A stretch of 64,000 bases of DNA from Platycnemis pennipes (taxonomy: Eukaryota > Arthropoda > Insecta > Odonata > Platycnemididae): contig OW121854.1 of the NCBI GenBank assembly GCA_933228895.1, positions 55,718,609-55,782,608 of the forward strand. Reading direction: 5' to 3'. Below are positions 11,500-22,049 of the stretch, piece after piece. Numbering within the stretch: position 1 is the first letter of the stretch; every line of letters starts with the position of its first letter. The position numbers and the translations under genes were made by a program. The notes under the pieces were generated by a model, which saw only the letters and a program-made list of their open reading frames with translations, ran no database searches and had not been told where the DNA came from.

Positions 11500-11730
11500 A
11501 AGTCAAGTCAAGTCAAAAGATGTTTATTTTCCCCAATAACAAATACAATATATATCTCATAACAATAACAAAAAATTATAAAAAAACAATATTGGGGAGT
11601 GAAGGATCTCAGTTGTTCCCGGCGAATAGACTGGAAGAAGAGTTCTCGGGTTTCCAACCAGGTCCAAGTGTTTTTAGGCACCAACGTTTCGAAGGCTAAG
11701 TCCGCCATCGTCTTCAGGGTCATTCACCCT
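11500..11730 (-). mobile_element. Penelope-like / LINE 3' end, minus strand
   Basis: On the minus strand: CCTGAAGA, a stem-loop (GA-GGC/GCC-TC), GAAACGTTGG, then ACCTGGTTGGAAACCCGAGA, and a tail GGGGAAAATAAACATC ending in repeated TTGAC units. The order (ribozyme-like module, about 45-65 bp spacer, CCCGAGAA, AATAAA) is shared with 21745-21910 and partly with the Penelope copy at 16115. The simple TTGAC tail marks a retroelement 3' end. Which family supplies the tail is uncertain. Confidence 0.6.
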
Positions 11731-11734
11731 GTGT

Positions 11735-11905
11735 GCGATATTATATCGATACTTTATCGATATAATATCGCTAAAGTATCGATAAATTGATACATTATTG
11801 ATACAAAATTGAGGTGAAATTATTTAGTTTTTCAAAAGGAATGTATCGTTGAAATATCGATACTGTATCGAATGTATATAAATGGTTTGTCCTTTATGCA
11901 TTACT
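11735..11905. repeat. ATCGATA-rich low-complexity stretch
   Basis: Repeated TATCGATA and ATATCGAT words, partly palindromic (around 11745-11790). Confidence 0.7.
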
Positions 11906-12125
11906 ATTCATCGAATCGCCATGAAACTTTGGAAAGTTATTGAGTACACTCCGCGAAGGTTTCTACAAAATCGATACTTCAATGTCGATACTGTATCGAT
12001 ATAATATTGATAACTTCATGGATTACCACAACATTCATCCAATTTCCATGAAGCTTTGGTTAGTTGTTTTGTTCACTCCATGAAGGTTTGTACAATATCG
12101 AGAATACAATATCGACACTGGAGAC
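11906..12125 (+). repeat. diverged tandem duplication, ~127-bp unit
   Basis: ATTCATCGAATCGCCATGAA at 11906 and ATTCATCCAATTTCCATGAA at 12033 begin two units that also share CTTTGG, CACTCC, GAAGGTTT and TCGA blocks in the same order. The second unit is cut off near 12125, where the Helitron remnant begins. Confidence 0.7.
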
Positions 12126-12136
12126 GGGATGTGCAT

Positions 12137-12600
12137 GCCATTGAACTTGCAATTCATTGAAACACTCACGTGCAACATATTCAAATCATCCGGCATGGGA
12201 CAAATATTTCAGAAATGCCAACTTATTGCTTGGGATGAATGCACAATGGTGCACAAAGCATCGCTCGAGGCTCTGGATTGATCATTGCAAGATTTCCGTT
12301 GAATCCTGAGACCATTTGAGAACGCATTAATATTGCTTGCACGACATTTCAGGCAAACATTACCTGTAATTCCTCGATTGACACTAGCGGATGAAATAAA
12401 TGCTTGCCTGAAATATTCTACTTTGTGACGACATGTGAAGACGTTAATATTATATACAAATATGCGTGTCCAGCTGCAAAACAATCGATCAGCTGAGATA
12501 TATTGTATACCCATAAGAATTGTGAAATTAAACATACTATAAACGTGCGCTTTCCATTTAACCAGATTGATCCACAGCAACGCGTGGCCGGGTCAGCTTG
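12137..12600 (+). pseudogene. Helitron remnant: PIF1-type helicase and 3' end
   Basis: One plus-strand frame reads TLTCNIFKSSGMGQIFQKC, then LIAWDECTMVHKASLEALD, FENALILLARHFRQTLPVIP, LADEINACLK and TNMRVQLQNNRSAE. These are the middle motifs of the PIF1-family helicase domain of Helitron Rep/helicase proteins: DE of Walker B, the FRQTLPVIP block with its Gln sensor (normally preceded by GD, here RH), and the TNMR block. Three in-frame stops and the missing Walker A and Rep parts make it dead. It ends near 12600 with ACAGCAACGCGTGGCCGGG, TCAGCTTGT, matching the familiar Helitron 3' end that finishes in CTAGT, here CTTGT. PIF1 genes of the host are less likely because of that end. Confidence 0.85.
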
Positions 12601-12779
12601 TAATAAATAAGGAATAGTAACCATTATAAAATTTTGACATTGTAACAATTAAAGGTAAAGATTTTCGGAGATTAACATGATGTAAATATAAATAAATATA
12701 TATGTATAAATTTTCGTTAGTAAATATAGTTCTTTTGGCTAGAAAGTTGTCACTGGAATTTTTGCACACACTTGGATAG

Positions 12780-13650
12780 AATGTTTTCACTGGGGGGCTT
12801 CTGGGAGCACAGCACTGCGAGGGGCCGCTGTCCCTGCCGCAAATAATGTTCGCAAGCCTCGGATGGAGGCACGAAGCCTGGCGTAAGACATTGGACCCGT
12901 CGGCAGGGCCGTAGTGAAAGTCACTATTGGAGGAAAACAACGAAAATTTATTTTCCTTTGAGACCACCGCCGATACATTGGATAGATTGGCGATGCACGG
13001 TTAAACCGCAGCCCGGGTAACGAGCGCACAGAAAATCGGGAGTTTACCGTATCGCGTGCGATATTATGTTGGAATCGCGTATCGTGGCCGAACCGTCGCA
13101 AAATCGCATACTCACCGGCACGCGTCCGGAGTGCAGGCGTCAGTGCAAGTGTCCGTGGAGCTCGCTCGGACACGGGCGTGGATGAGTGTGGCCCAATAAA
13201 GGCGTCGGTGATTTATCCGGGGCCCGTGATCCCTCTGATGAGGGAGGCAGGAGAGGATCAAGATCGTGCCCTTGAGTAAATCACTTCCACTCTCAGGATC
13301 AACTGCATCTTGCCCTCGGCGAGAGTGTGTCGCGAAGGGGCGGTTGCGAGGGAAGTGTGGGGGAAGGGGAAGTCTTGAGGCGTGGGCGAGAGGCCGGGAG
13401 AGGGGGGACGCGGCAGTGGGGTGGGAGACGAGAACGTAAGAAGACCGGGCGGGGAGGACAAAGGAGATGTCGGACGCGTCTCTGCGACGCGTGCGAACGG
13501 AGTTGTGAGACACGGGTTGAGGAAGGAAGTTTCCGTAGAAGAAGTTCTTCGGGAGAGACGAACGACAGCTATGATCAGGGTTTTTAGCACCAATATTGAA
13601 TGGATCTAAATCGTCTGAGAAATATCCTCTCGCGAGCGATGTCTTCCTCA
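12780..13650 (-). promoter_or_regulatory. CpG-rich island, candidate first exon on minus strand
   Basis: Strikingly richer in G+C and CpG than its surroundings. On the minus strand an open frame of 179 codons (13651 to 13112) leads straight into a strong 5' splice site, CCG/GTGAGT, with the last exon base at 13116. A CCAAT sequence lies at about 13193 on the plus strand. The predicted protein is Pro/Arg/Ser-rich, low complexity and unlike anything I recognise, so this may be 5' UTR rather than coding. Purine runs on the plus strand give mirror ORFs. Confidence 0.35.
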
Positions 13651-13674
13651 TTTTAATCCATGTTTACATCCATA

Positions 13675-13740
13675 CCAGGCACGTAGCCAGGGCGGGGGGC
13701 TTCTGGGGCTTCAGCCCCTCCCTGAAAATTTTCCAAATGA
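13675..13740. repeat. G/C-run repeat (GTAGCCAGGG type)
   Basis: CACGTAGCCAGGGCGGGG, then GGCTTCTGGGG and its inverted CAGCCCC, a small hairpin-forming repeat of a kind commonly scattered in invertebrate genomes. Assignment from memory. Confidence 0.4.
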
Positions 13741-14355
13741 TTTTGTTGTTCTGATTTTAACTGAACATGATAATCCGGATTACACAGCGTATAATTCAAG
13801 TGTTAAGTGTCTTGAAACGTGATCACTAGTTTGATGCATGCGAGTGGTTAATGATTGTTTTTTTCAATCTGATATGTATGTATGCGTTGAATTTCTGTTC
13901 TGGGGCCGGTCAAATTAACTGCTTCGTAAAAAGGTAAGCAGTAGACTTAACCAGTGAGAAGAGATAAGAATGGGCACAGTGAAAGTAAATACCAAGCAAT
14001 GAAAATTAAAGGAAGGGATTTGTAACATATTAGCACCGAACGGGTGAGGCTGATTTATTTCAAGTTACGCTGCAGTAGACTTAGCCCCCTTCTTTTCCCC
14101 CCAAAGCAAATTTCTGGCTACTTTCCTGATCCATACTAAATGATTTGCAACAACGGTAGCCTTTTAACGGCAACATAATCCATCATTCGCGAATCCAGCC
14201 GGCACACACATTAAGTTCTTTTGACATTGGGCACTACTTTTTGGACCAAACATACTTCATGATACTGATAAGGGAAAGAATTCTTAAAATGAAGCTTACT
14301 CCGAAGGACGCATATCATGACACAATCACCAGTCATCAATCATCATTTCGCTTTG
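13741..14355. other. non-coding stretch, nothing recognised
   Basis: No gene or repeat identified. Confidence 0.45.
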
Positions 14356-14359
14356 ACAC

Positions 14360-15100
14360 AGATCTCCGCTCAATTCTCCTTTTGATTAACCTCTGCGTGC
14401 TAACATGTCTTTTCTTTTATATCTTTCGCTGTTTGCTTCATGTATCTTACGTAAGGTTTTCCTTTTTCATTCCTCAAATTCACTTTTTCCTCGACCACTT
14501 TTTTCTGCATTCCAGCATGTCTCAATAAAATAAAATGTTCCACATGGCTAAGTTTTCATTGGACTTCCCTTTTCTTCAACCGTTCATACGACTTTTTTCT
14601 TTGCTGAGAGGTCTATCCATTTCACCCCCATCAGTCTTCTATAACACTGCATTTCTAATGATTCGATTGCCTTAACTTTGTTGTGGCTGTTATCGTCTCA
14701 CTCTCGTAAAGGAGAATGCTCCGTGTGTTCTTCCTAGTGAAGTGTTTCCTTACTTCCAAGCTTATATTTTCAATTGTAATGAGGCTCATATTTCGCTACA
14801 TTGACCTCATCGCCTGGACTCTTCAACTATTTACTTCTTGCTTCGACCATCGCTGGATTTCTTCTACTGCGAATCTTGTTATTTTATACTCCAACTGGGC
14901 CTTCGACTTCAAATTGTTTCTTCTTATATTCTATTAACCGCCATTAAATCCTTTCTATTTTTTGGATTGTGTCTCAAAACGTCTACTCTTCCCCTTTCTT
15001 TATATTATTTTATTTGTCCTGCTCTTCATTCGTCAAATTAAACTCGATACTACTTCAAGCAAAGTCTAAATACAGTAAAGATTCTCCTTTCATTTTTTCC
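14360..15100 (-). pseudogene. RTE-1 LINE C-terminal remnant, long
   Basis: The minus strand reads, in changing frames, LEVRKHFTRKNTRSILLYESE, ATTKVKAIE-like codons, MQCYRRLMGVKWID and VVEEK blocks, the post-RT region of RTE-like ORF2. Very T-rich on the plus strand. A weak inverted repeat sits at about 15126-15172. Confidence 0.55.
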
Positions 15101-15508
15101 CCAAAATTAATGTTCTTTTTAATGCCTAACGTTACCCTTCACATGATTTAATGTGGAGTGCAATGTTAGGATATTTTCATCGCTTTCTTGCTGTAGTGAA
15201 TTCGTCACCATATCTTTTCTTTTTGGAAATGCTCCTTTGGCCAAAATATTTCATCAATTTCACCAACTCTTTTGTTTGCTGACATTTGTAAATATTTCAC
15301 CTATAATCATTATCATCAGTATAACATTTATTAGATTGGTTGACGGCAGCAGCACTCTATTCTTCTCTATTTCATGCGGGGGCACTTTTAATATTTTGGA
15401 TTTATTTCTTTTACTAACGAGGGCATACACAAGTTCTTCCCAGCCATTAGATTGTCAGGAGGTGCTACACACATATATCCATGCCTCCGGTGGTGGTGAA
15501 AATCCCAT
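15101..15508. other. AT-rich stretch, probably more LINE debris
   Basis: T-rich on the plus strand like the neighbouring minus-strand LINE copies, but no motif can be read with confidence. Confidence 0.35.
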
Positions 15509-15600
15509 CATCATCATCAGTCAACAAACCTGAGATTGGTTTGACGCAGCTCTCCACTCGGTTCTTATATCAGTTGAACTCTTCATATTTACATATTTCT
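15509..15600 (-). mobile_element. RTE-1 LINE 3' terminus, minus strand
   Basis: The minus strand reads AATATGAAGAGTTCAACTG, GAACCGAGTGGAGAGCTGCG, TCAAACCAATC and a GATGATGATG tail, the family 3' end. Only about 90 bp survive. Confidence 0.75.
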
Positions 15601-15699
15601 CCAATTTCACATTGTTCATCACCCACCCGAGCGGAATTATAACCCTGTGGTTGTCTGACGTGGTCTGCTACGCCACGTCATTTATAAATTCATCGCGTC

Positions 15700-16095
15700 T
15701 CAAGCAGTGAGGCATGGACGACGATGACAGCAGTGGAGAAGAAAAGGGTGGAAGCATTCGAAATATGGTGCTACCGAAGAATGATGAAGATAAAATGGAC
15801 CAACCGAGTGCAAATGAAGAAGTCTTAAGAAGAGTAGGAGAAAAGAGATGTCTACCGAAAACCCTAAAAAGAAGACGGGACAACCTAATCGGCCATATCT
15901 TAAGACATGATGGCCTGATGAAGACAATCGTCGAAGGAAAAGTGAACGGGAGGAATGGAAAAGGTAGGCCTCGTATGATTTATACATAACAAGTCGTGAG
16001 GGACGTGAAAGAGAGGAATTACGTTAATATGAAGAGGTTGGCCGATAGAAGAATCGAGTGGAGGGCTGCGTCAAACCATTCCTAGGATTTGAGGA
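15700..16095 (+). pseudogene. RTE-1 LINE C-terminus, best copy
   Basis: Plus strand encodes VLRRVGEKRCLPKTLKRRRD, NLIGHILRHDGLMKTIVEGK and NGRNGKGRPRMIYT, then VVRDVKERNYVNMKRLADRR and IEWRAASNHS before TAG. This is the C-terminal zone of an RTE-like ORF2 (GHILRHDGL, GRPR and EWRAA hallmarks). One stop after MIYT and one frameshift upstream. The 3' terminus TCAAACCATTCCTAGGATT abuts a Penelope-like element. RT and endonuclease domains are absent. Confidence 0.8.
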
Positions 16096-16114
16096 TCCAT
16101 TCGTTTCTGGATTT

Positions 16115-16600
16115 CTTCCACGTGTGTCCATTCTGGGGTGACAACAGTTTCGCCAACGTTTCAGTTCGCATCTTCAGGTCAGAAGTTCATAGCAGATTTT
16201 TACCGTCATATAACCATTTACTTCTGCGCTCTGATGTTCAAGTGGGCGCATTTTCATTGGCTGTTTGACTAGTTTTTTTTCAATTTGTCGCTTCCAAGTG
16301 TGGGAGGGCTTATAGCTATCCTCTCTGTTAAAATTGTTGGGGTTTTTGGCCGTTTCGATCGCCTCGCGAATAAGCCTTGGGAAATAGCGTTTTTCAGTCT
16401 TGATCAGCTTGGCTCCGTCAAAATTGATGTTGTGTGCCGGGCTTCTCTAAAGTGCTCCGCGATGGCTGAAAGGCGCGGTTGTCTGTTGTTTGTCGCTATC
16501 CTGTGTTCTTGAATACGGGTCTTTAAGGCTCTCGAGGTTTGCCCAATGTAGGCCTTCCTACAATCGCATCGGACCTCGTATACGCCGCTCTGTTCTTAAT
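16115..16600 (-). pseudogene. Penelope-like element: GIY-YIG endonuclease and 3' end
   Basis: The minus strand reads EQSGVYEVRCDCRKAYIG, QTSRALKTRIQEHR and LSAIAEHFREARH, the GIY-YIG nuclease of Penelope-like elements (GVYEV, AYIGQT, catalytic R in TRIQEHR, EH). A 2-bp AC insertion at about 16429-16435 shifts the frame; after it come NINFDGAKLIKTEKRYFPR, LIREAIETAKNP and KPSHTWKRQIEK. A stop (TAA) lies directly upstream of EQSG, so the RT domain is lost or disconnected. The ORF would end at TGA 16176-16174, inside CTGAAGA of a ribozyme-like module that continues to GAAACGTT. The final ATCCAGAAACG block resembles the ends at 11.6 and 21.8 kb. Confidence 0.85.
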
Positions 16601-17120
16601 ACATGACTCTGTCTATCGAAATGAAATCATTATCGCAGTGCCCATTACAAATCCACATGGTGGGTGAGGTAGGAATTTCAATATTAAAATCGATGATGGC
16701 AGAAAGTCTATGACACGGCCACTCAAATACGGAAAGCTGAAAGTTCTGCGATGCTTTACTGTGTCTTCTGTGTTCTAAATCTCAGTACAGTATAGTTGAT
16801 ATAAAATAACCAGACGATGCTAAAATATTTTTACACCATAAATATGCGTATTTCCCGTAGGATGTTATTTTACGGAAACGTTATTTCCGGGACATCGCGA
16901 CTGTGGTTTTTCAAACCACGAGTTCCGCTGGGGATCCACCTCGCACCATACGATTCGGCCTAGAAAAGTCAAAGAAAATCGCGAACAAAAAAGGTATTCG
17001 CAAGCCACAAAATGAAGCAGAAATCTATTACAAGATACAGTGTGTAATGGGAGAAGACACGTAAACAGCAAAATATGAAGAACAATATGACATGGGGATC
17101 GAATTTGTGTGATTATTAAA
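16601..17120. other. non-coding stretch, nothing recognised
   Basis: May hold eroded Penelope sequence just above 16600, but no RT motif can be read. Confidence 0.4.
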
Positions 17121-17124
17121 GATC

Positions 17125-17345
17125 TGTCTTCCTATTCCCGAGGATCCGGGGTCAAACACCGGAAGTGATAGAGATCTTTCACGGCTAAAACAGTCCCTGC
17201 CAGATTGTTGTTTGGAAGGCAGGACTCCGTCCGCCGCATGGGACGTTGAACTGTGGTTCTCTTGGTGCCTTTCAATGAGAGAATTCTAATGCCAATGCCG
17301 AGTTTTGCTTCACCAGGGACTATAAAACTTAACCCTCTCACTACT
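17125..17345 (+). mobile_element. SINE-A copy, plus strand
   Basis: Head with GGATCCGGGGTCAAACACC, body with GGACTCCGTCCGCCGCATGG, GACGTTGAACTG and CTAATGCCAATGCCGAG blocks shared with copies at 30 and 52 kb. Confidence 0.65.
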
Positions 17346-18295
17346 ACTGATTCCTTGCATCAGTCAGTCCATTGTAGATTAACCATAACCATTCAAAATT
17401 CAACTCGGATTTAATCTCCCTATTCTTTAAGCCTAGAAAATATAGCGGGATATTACGTAAGCAATTGGAGAGCATTGAAATCTATTTGTATCTACCACTA
17501 ATGTCATTTCATGGCAGATTATATCACTGGCATTTAAATTTTATATCTGATCTGACCGCGTCTTTTTTTATGCCTTTGGTGGAAAAGGATGCATTTATTC
17601 CTGAAGAATCTGCTTGCGCTAGAGGGGTTATATAGGGCGGAAGGGAAAGAGGGGAGAAGTTCGAGTAAGATTAAGTTGTTCTTATGGAAAGTAAAGGAGG
17701 AGGAGAAGAGAGTTATGCAGACGTCTTGGACGAGGGGCAAGAGGAGGAGAAGGGCAAGACGATGGAACGAAAGGAAGTTACGCGGTTTTTGATCTCACTG
17801 ACCCCATGCCGCTTCCTTGAGCTTCACGCCCTTCCTAACAAGGGCCTCCGACGTAACTCCCGTTGACCTCTCTCAGTCTCCTCCCTTACGCAATGTCTAA
17901 ACATAACTTCGACCGGATTCATTATTCTGGCACTATAAACCCCGCCAGGCCAAGCCGCAATGGCACAAACTGCACTCGGGTCTAATATGACCAAGTAGCG
18001 TAAATGTTTGCGAAATATTCAAACAGAGATATTTCCATCCGGTGCGTAATACAGCAGGACATCGTTGTTGCGAGCTCGGTTAGTATGAAGACACTTCAGG
18101 GGAAAAAATATTTGTCAACTCAGCTAGTATCGCAACGCGCAATAGAATAATGTGAGAAAGTTTTCGCAAAATTTTCTTACCACGTCCAGTGATTTACGTA
18201 ATTTTTACTAATCCCGGGTTTTGGCCACTTCAATGGCTATAAGCTTGCATAGCACCGTACAACCTATGATTTAAATTTTAAGATAAGCACAATAT
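17346..18295. other. non-coding stretch, nothing recognised
   Basis: A purine-rich segment at 17640-17770 produces ORFs on both strands that resemble nothing known. Confidence 0.45.
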
Positions 18296-18299
18296 CTAT

Positions 18300-18370
18300 C
18301 CTCTGGGTGGGATTCGAACTCATGACCTATGGGTTGTCTAGCCAGAGCGTTACCACCTTGGCTATAACGA
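18300..18370 (-). mobile_element. SINE-C, tRNA-derived head
   Basis: Minus strand: AGCCAAGGTGGTAACGCTC as A-box region and GAGTTCGAATCCCACC as B box, about 50 bp apart. Related decayed copies at about 21.05, 40.95 and 50.26 kb. No cloverleaf complete enough for a functional tRNA. Confidence 0.65.
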
Positions 18371-19570
18371 TAATTATTTATATCCTTCAAGAGGGAGCCT
18401 TTTTTGTTGGCATTATTCATTTTCATTGAATTCATTTCATTATTTATCCCATTAATTTAATATTTGTTTATGTAAACGCTATTAAACCTGATTTTGTGCT
18501 ATGCTTCAATAATGCCTAAGCCTAAAGGGAGTTCCGCAATGAGAAAACTCAGTAAAAAAAGCAATAATGGTAGAGAACGAAGAGCGCTAAAGTTCGGAGA
18601 TATCTCAATCACTAGAGTTAGGTTCATGACCGAGGTTTAGTTGTTACGTAATAAAACTAGGGTCGTAGAGCTTTAAACTTTCAAAAATTACATTTTTTCT
18701 TCTGGGGGGAAATGTAGATTTGTTGGGATTAAGCGGACTAAGATGAACCAGGGGGATTTCTGGAGTGAAAGTTACAAAAAGACATACAATGAAGGGAAAG
18801 ACAGCCAGCGGGGAGTTGCATTAGTATTGAATCTAACAATATGGTATAGAATATTGGTAATAGAAATAAACGTGTTGCAGACGAAACTAGTGGTATTTCA
18901 GTTCTTTACACGCCATATTTAATACACATATTTAAATACATTTAGCATAATAACAAAAAAATAGAGGATGATAATCAAGCAAATATCAAAAGTGGAACAT
19001 CGCTTGTGAATCATGGGCAGTTGATCCACGGTCTGTCGATGATAGCATGCCCATGGGCGTGCTATCCTTGATTCTTTCCCAAGTTACCAATGACTTTGTG
19101 GAGTAGGCGGGTACAAGAGCGTCATTGCGGAGGGGATGAAAGATGAATGGGCCAAATAGCTTGAAAATTCTGCCACGCCTCCTCACCAGGGGGAAGGATG
19201 ACTCAGCTGTCTTGGAGAGGGCGTGCAAATACACGTTATTGCACGAAGCACCAAACCCCTTATAATTCCGGGGAGCGGACTGGTTGCGATCCGGTGGAAC
19301 CCGGCGATGCGATTTTGAGACTAGTATTCGATGTAGATTCACGTCCCAACTCCCTATTAACTTATTTATCACTACCGATCGAACCCTAGTGCAAACCTAT
19401 GCTACCTACAGGGAAATAATGATTGGCGAGTGAAAAAAATAAATATTCGGTGCATTTATGATATCAAAGCGAAAGGACTACGATGAACCGAGAATGTACA
19501 TACTGATTTTCAATAAGATAACAATTGCACATCGAAATCAATGCGCATATGAACTCAAACCCGAACCCAC
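18371..19570. other. non-coding stretch with one unassigned ORF
   Basis: A 128-codon open frame on the minus strand (19372-18986) has an ordinary composition but no motif I recognise and no splice or promoter context. Nothing else seen. Confidence 0.4.
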
Positions 19571-19574
19571 ACGT

Positions 19575-19790
19575 AAGAGGGACGACTCGGCAGCTAAATA
19601 GGACCAAGCACTCGGAGCCATATCGAGGAATTCAGGTTCAAGTCCCTACCTAGAAGTATGACTTAGTTCTCTTATGAAGTCACACGTGCTGGCCTCAGTA
19701 GTCAGGACGGTAACGCGCCGGCGTGACAGATAAAAGGCCGTAGGTTCGTATCCTACACCGAACATAAAGAGTGTGTTTGTCTTATAAAGA
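19575..19790 (+). mobile_element. two tandem tRNA-derived SINE heads
   Basis: First: CCAAGCACTCGGAGCCATAT with B box GGTTCAAGTCCC (to about 19660). Second: CTCAGTAGTCAGGACGGTAA with B box GGTTCGTATCC (19689-19765). Two different tRNA-like heads in the same orientation. Confidence 0.55.
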
Positions 19791-20324
19791 TAGGTTAGAC
19801 GATTCGAAATAACCTTAGCCGTTTGTGCACCTTAAAACCCAATAACTACTCAAACTCCTACACTGGAGGTCATTTATGTTAAATGCCTACTTTAATCAAA
19901 TGGAGGGAATGTTGATATTAAAATCCAATTTACGGCCCATTGAGTATCAAGCGTTGGTGTATGTCGATTGAAAAGAACTGGATATAGCAACCCCAACGAT
20001 AAAAATCAGTAGCCACGGGCAAATCTCGTATATTCTTGATCAAAGCTCACCGTTGCCTGGCGTGAATGGTAATTTAATGCACTGGATACCGTCAGATCAG
20101 GTTTTATTGAGCACATCAAAATGTCGGTTAGATGAAATGAGGGATACCAACAGGAGAGTTTATCCAAAACAATTTTCATATCACGAAAAAGATCAACCAT
20201 GTATCATGGACCTCCTCCTCAGAGTTGTACCGACCTCTTTTTTCCTCAAAGACTTTTAATACTCCTAGTGTTGAGCAAGTGTGATTCTAATGGTGAAAGG
20301 TTGGAATTGAGAAGACAATAAATG
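19791..20324. other. non-coding stretch, nothing recognised
   Basis: Open frames of 64-68 codons on both strands at 20006-20259 look like chance. Confidence 0.4.
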
Positions 20325-20367
20325 GATGGGTCCAGTCGGTATGCAATGCATACCGACTGGACCCATC
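20325..20367. repeat. perfect 21-bp palindrome
   Basis: Arm 20325-20345 (GATGGGTCCAGTCGGTATGC...) and arm 20347-20367 are exact reverse complements with a single base between them. Confidence 0.9.
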
Positions 20368-20649
20368 TGCACCCGACTGCAGTGCTATAATCCGCCATCG
20401 GTCGTCCATTGCTAGAATTATATGGGGAAATTTGATGGAGTTGATTCTCAACGGTCCAGGTTACATTACACTAGAGAGATGAAGATGGTTCCGGGAACTT
20501 TAACATACACCAAAAAACTTTCCATTATATAGGACCTATCCACAAAGCAGCAGTACAGTATTCGAACGTGGCCATTTTTGCTCTCAGGGGAAGTGACCGA
20601 CAAATATGGTTCTTAATGCTATTTAGAATGTAAAGGGTATTTTGGAAGT

Positions 20650-20950
20650 GGAAGATTATAGAGATGGAGGTAGGTTAGAGAGAAACCCAGTGTCAGAGCC
20701 AGCCAACTTTAACAGTTCGCGATGGTTAGAGTTTTCTCTACATCCCATCGTTCGAACAGAGTATGGTATATGAAATGTTCTCTCTCTTTATATATATGCA
20801 TAGCATATGAACTTTCTCTTCAAGTCAATCAGAGACCAGTGTACCACCAAAAAATCTCTTCATATCCAGGCGTTTGAACCCAGTCCTTCGGACAGGTAGG
20901 CCTGTCCTTAAGCCATAAAAGCCGGTTCTACCGTAGTAGTAGGGATTGGG
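20650..20950 (-). mobile_element. SINE-A copy, diverged
   Basis: GAGAGAAACCCAGTGTCAGAGC, ACATCCCATCGTTCGAACAG and a B-box-like GCGTTTGAACCC in minus orientation; eroded and carrying a TA-rich interruption. Confidence 0.55.
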
Positions 20951-21014
20951 TTATAGGTGTTAAGGTTATATCGTACCATCTCACCGAGGATCTAAATCAT
21001 AAAGCAAATACAAC

Positions 21015-21090
21015 ATAAATGCTCGAGATGAAATTTAAATCCGCATCCTCTGGGTTTCCTAGCCGATGCATTGCCAATCTGTCTTCCACA
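21015..21090 (-). mobile_element. SINE-C head, decayed
   Basis: AAATCCGCATCCTCTGGGTT, TCCTAGCC and TTGCCAATC in the same order as at 18300. Weak. Confidence 0.35.
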
Positions 21091-21744
21091 GATGGAAAAT
21101 TTATTTCGTATCAATGTATATCTTGAGACATTGCCGTCTCCGAGAGACAGTCGTCGAGGGGGAAATGGAGGAAAATGTTACAAAGACCTAGGATGAGGCT
21201 TAGCAAAGGTATTGAGAGATGAACCCAGTGGTGTTCATTCTAAATGCAGAGATGCTATCAGGAAAATACTTCGATATAACTCCAATCCTTTATTTAGTAA
21301 GGAGCAGGAGGTCGTGTCCTTGTAAGCCCTTATAAAATTCAGGTCGTCGTCCTTTAGGCGACTTTCAAATTAGTCACAATCGCTGATACTGCTTCAAATC
21401 CTCTCGCACCAGCAAATTAATGGCCCTCATAAATCGATATACTCGTTTGAGACGAGCCAATGGCTAGGCCTGGAGATGCATAAGCTCTCTTGAGGGCCCG
21501 ACCCCCTCAAGCAACCATACACTCAGCCCGAGCGGGCAGCGATAGCGACTTAGGACTCTGGATGGTTGCGTGGAATGTTCTTCGGCTGAGGCCCACACCA
21601 ATTGCCACTGCATGTATACGCCTCACGTGAAAAGGTCATATATAAATAACGCTTGATCAAATGCCATTGCTTGACGAGTGAGAAATTTCATTTTGATACA
21701 CTTCCCTCAATTCACCTCACGAAGCGATATCCAACAATTTCTGT
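21091..21744. other. non-coding stretch, nothing recognised
   Basis: No repeat family or gene recognised. Confidence 0.4.
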
Positions 21745-21910
21745 TGGAGGTCTTAGCGAGGCAGTAAATTTTTAAGAAAAACGTGTTCTCGGGTTGACCC
21801 TCCGTTGTTTATTTTCCCCATGGCGTTTCGTGTCCTATGGAGGACACATAGTCAGATAAAGAGGAAGTACTCAGGCTATTTTCTACCATCGTCAGATAGT
21901 TTGAACCCGG
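21745..21910 (-). mobile_element. Penelope-like end with ribozyme-like hairpin
   Basis: Minus strand: CTGACTA (21855-21849), a T, a 7-bp perfect stem GTGTCCT/AGGACAC with loop CCAT, then GAAACGCC (from 21829), CATGGGGAAAATAAACAAC and GGTCAACCCGAGAACACG. The order matches the element end at 11.5-11.7 kb. The hammerhead-like core has one substitution (T for G in CTGANGA) and one extra base. No coding sequence. Confidence 0.6.
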
Positions 21911-22049
21911 GAAAACGTCAACCTTATCATTCAGCAGTTAATATTTCAAATTCAAGGATCGAAACTAGATGCGTAATATCCATATTCTATCCAAAACATT
22001 TTGCATGAGATATTTACAGCTAGTATTTGGTTTTATGATTTTCTAACGA

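Noticed and set aside
13327..13609. Plus-strand Gly/Arg-rich ORFs opposite the candidate first exon
   Set aside because: Mirror frames of G-rich sequence; no coding signature.
18986..19372. 128-codon open frame on the minus strand
   Set aside because: No recognisable motif, promoter or splice context; kept only as a note.
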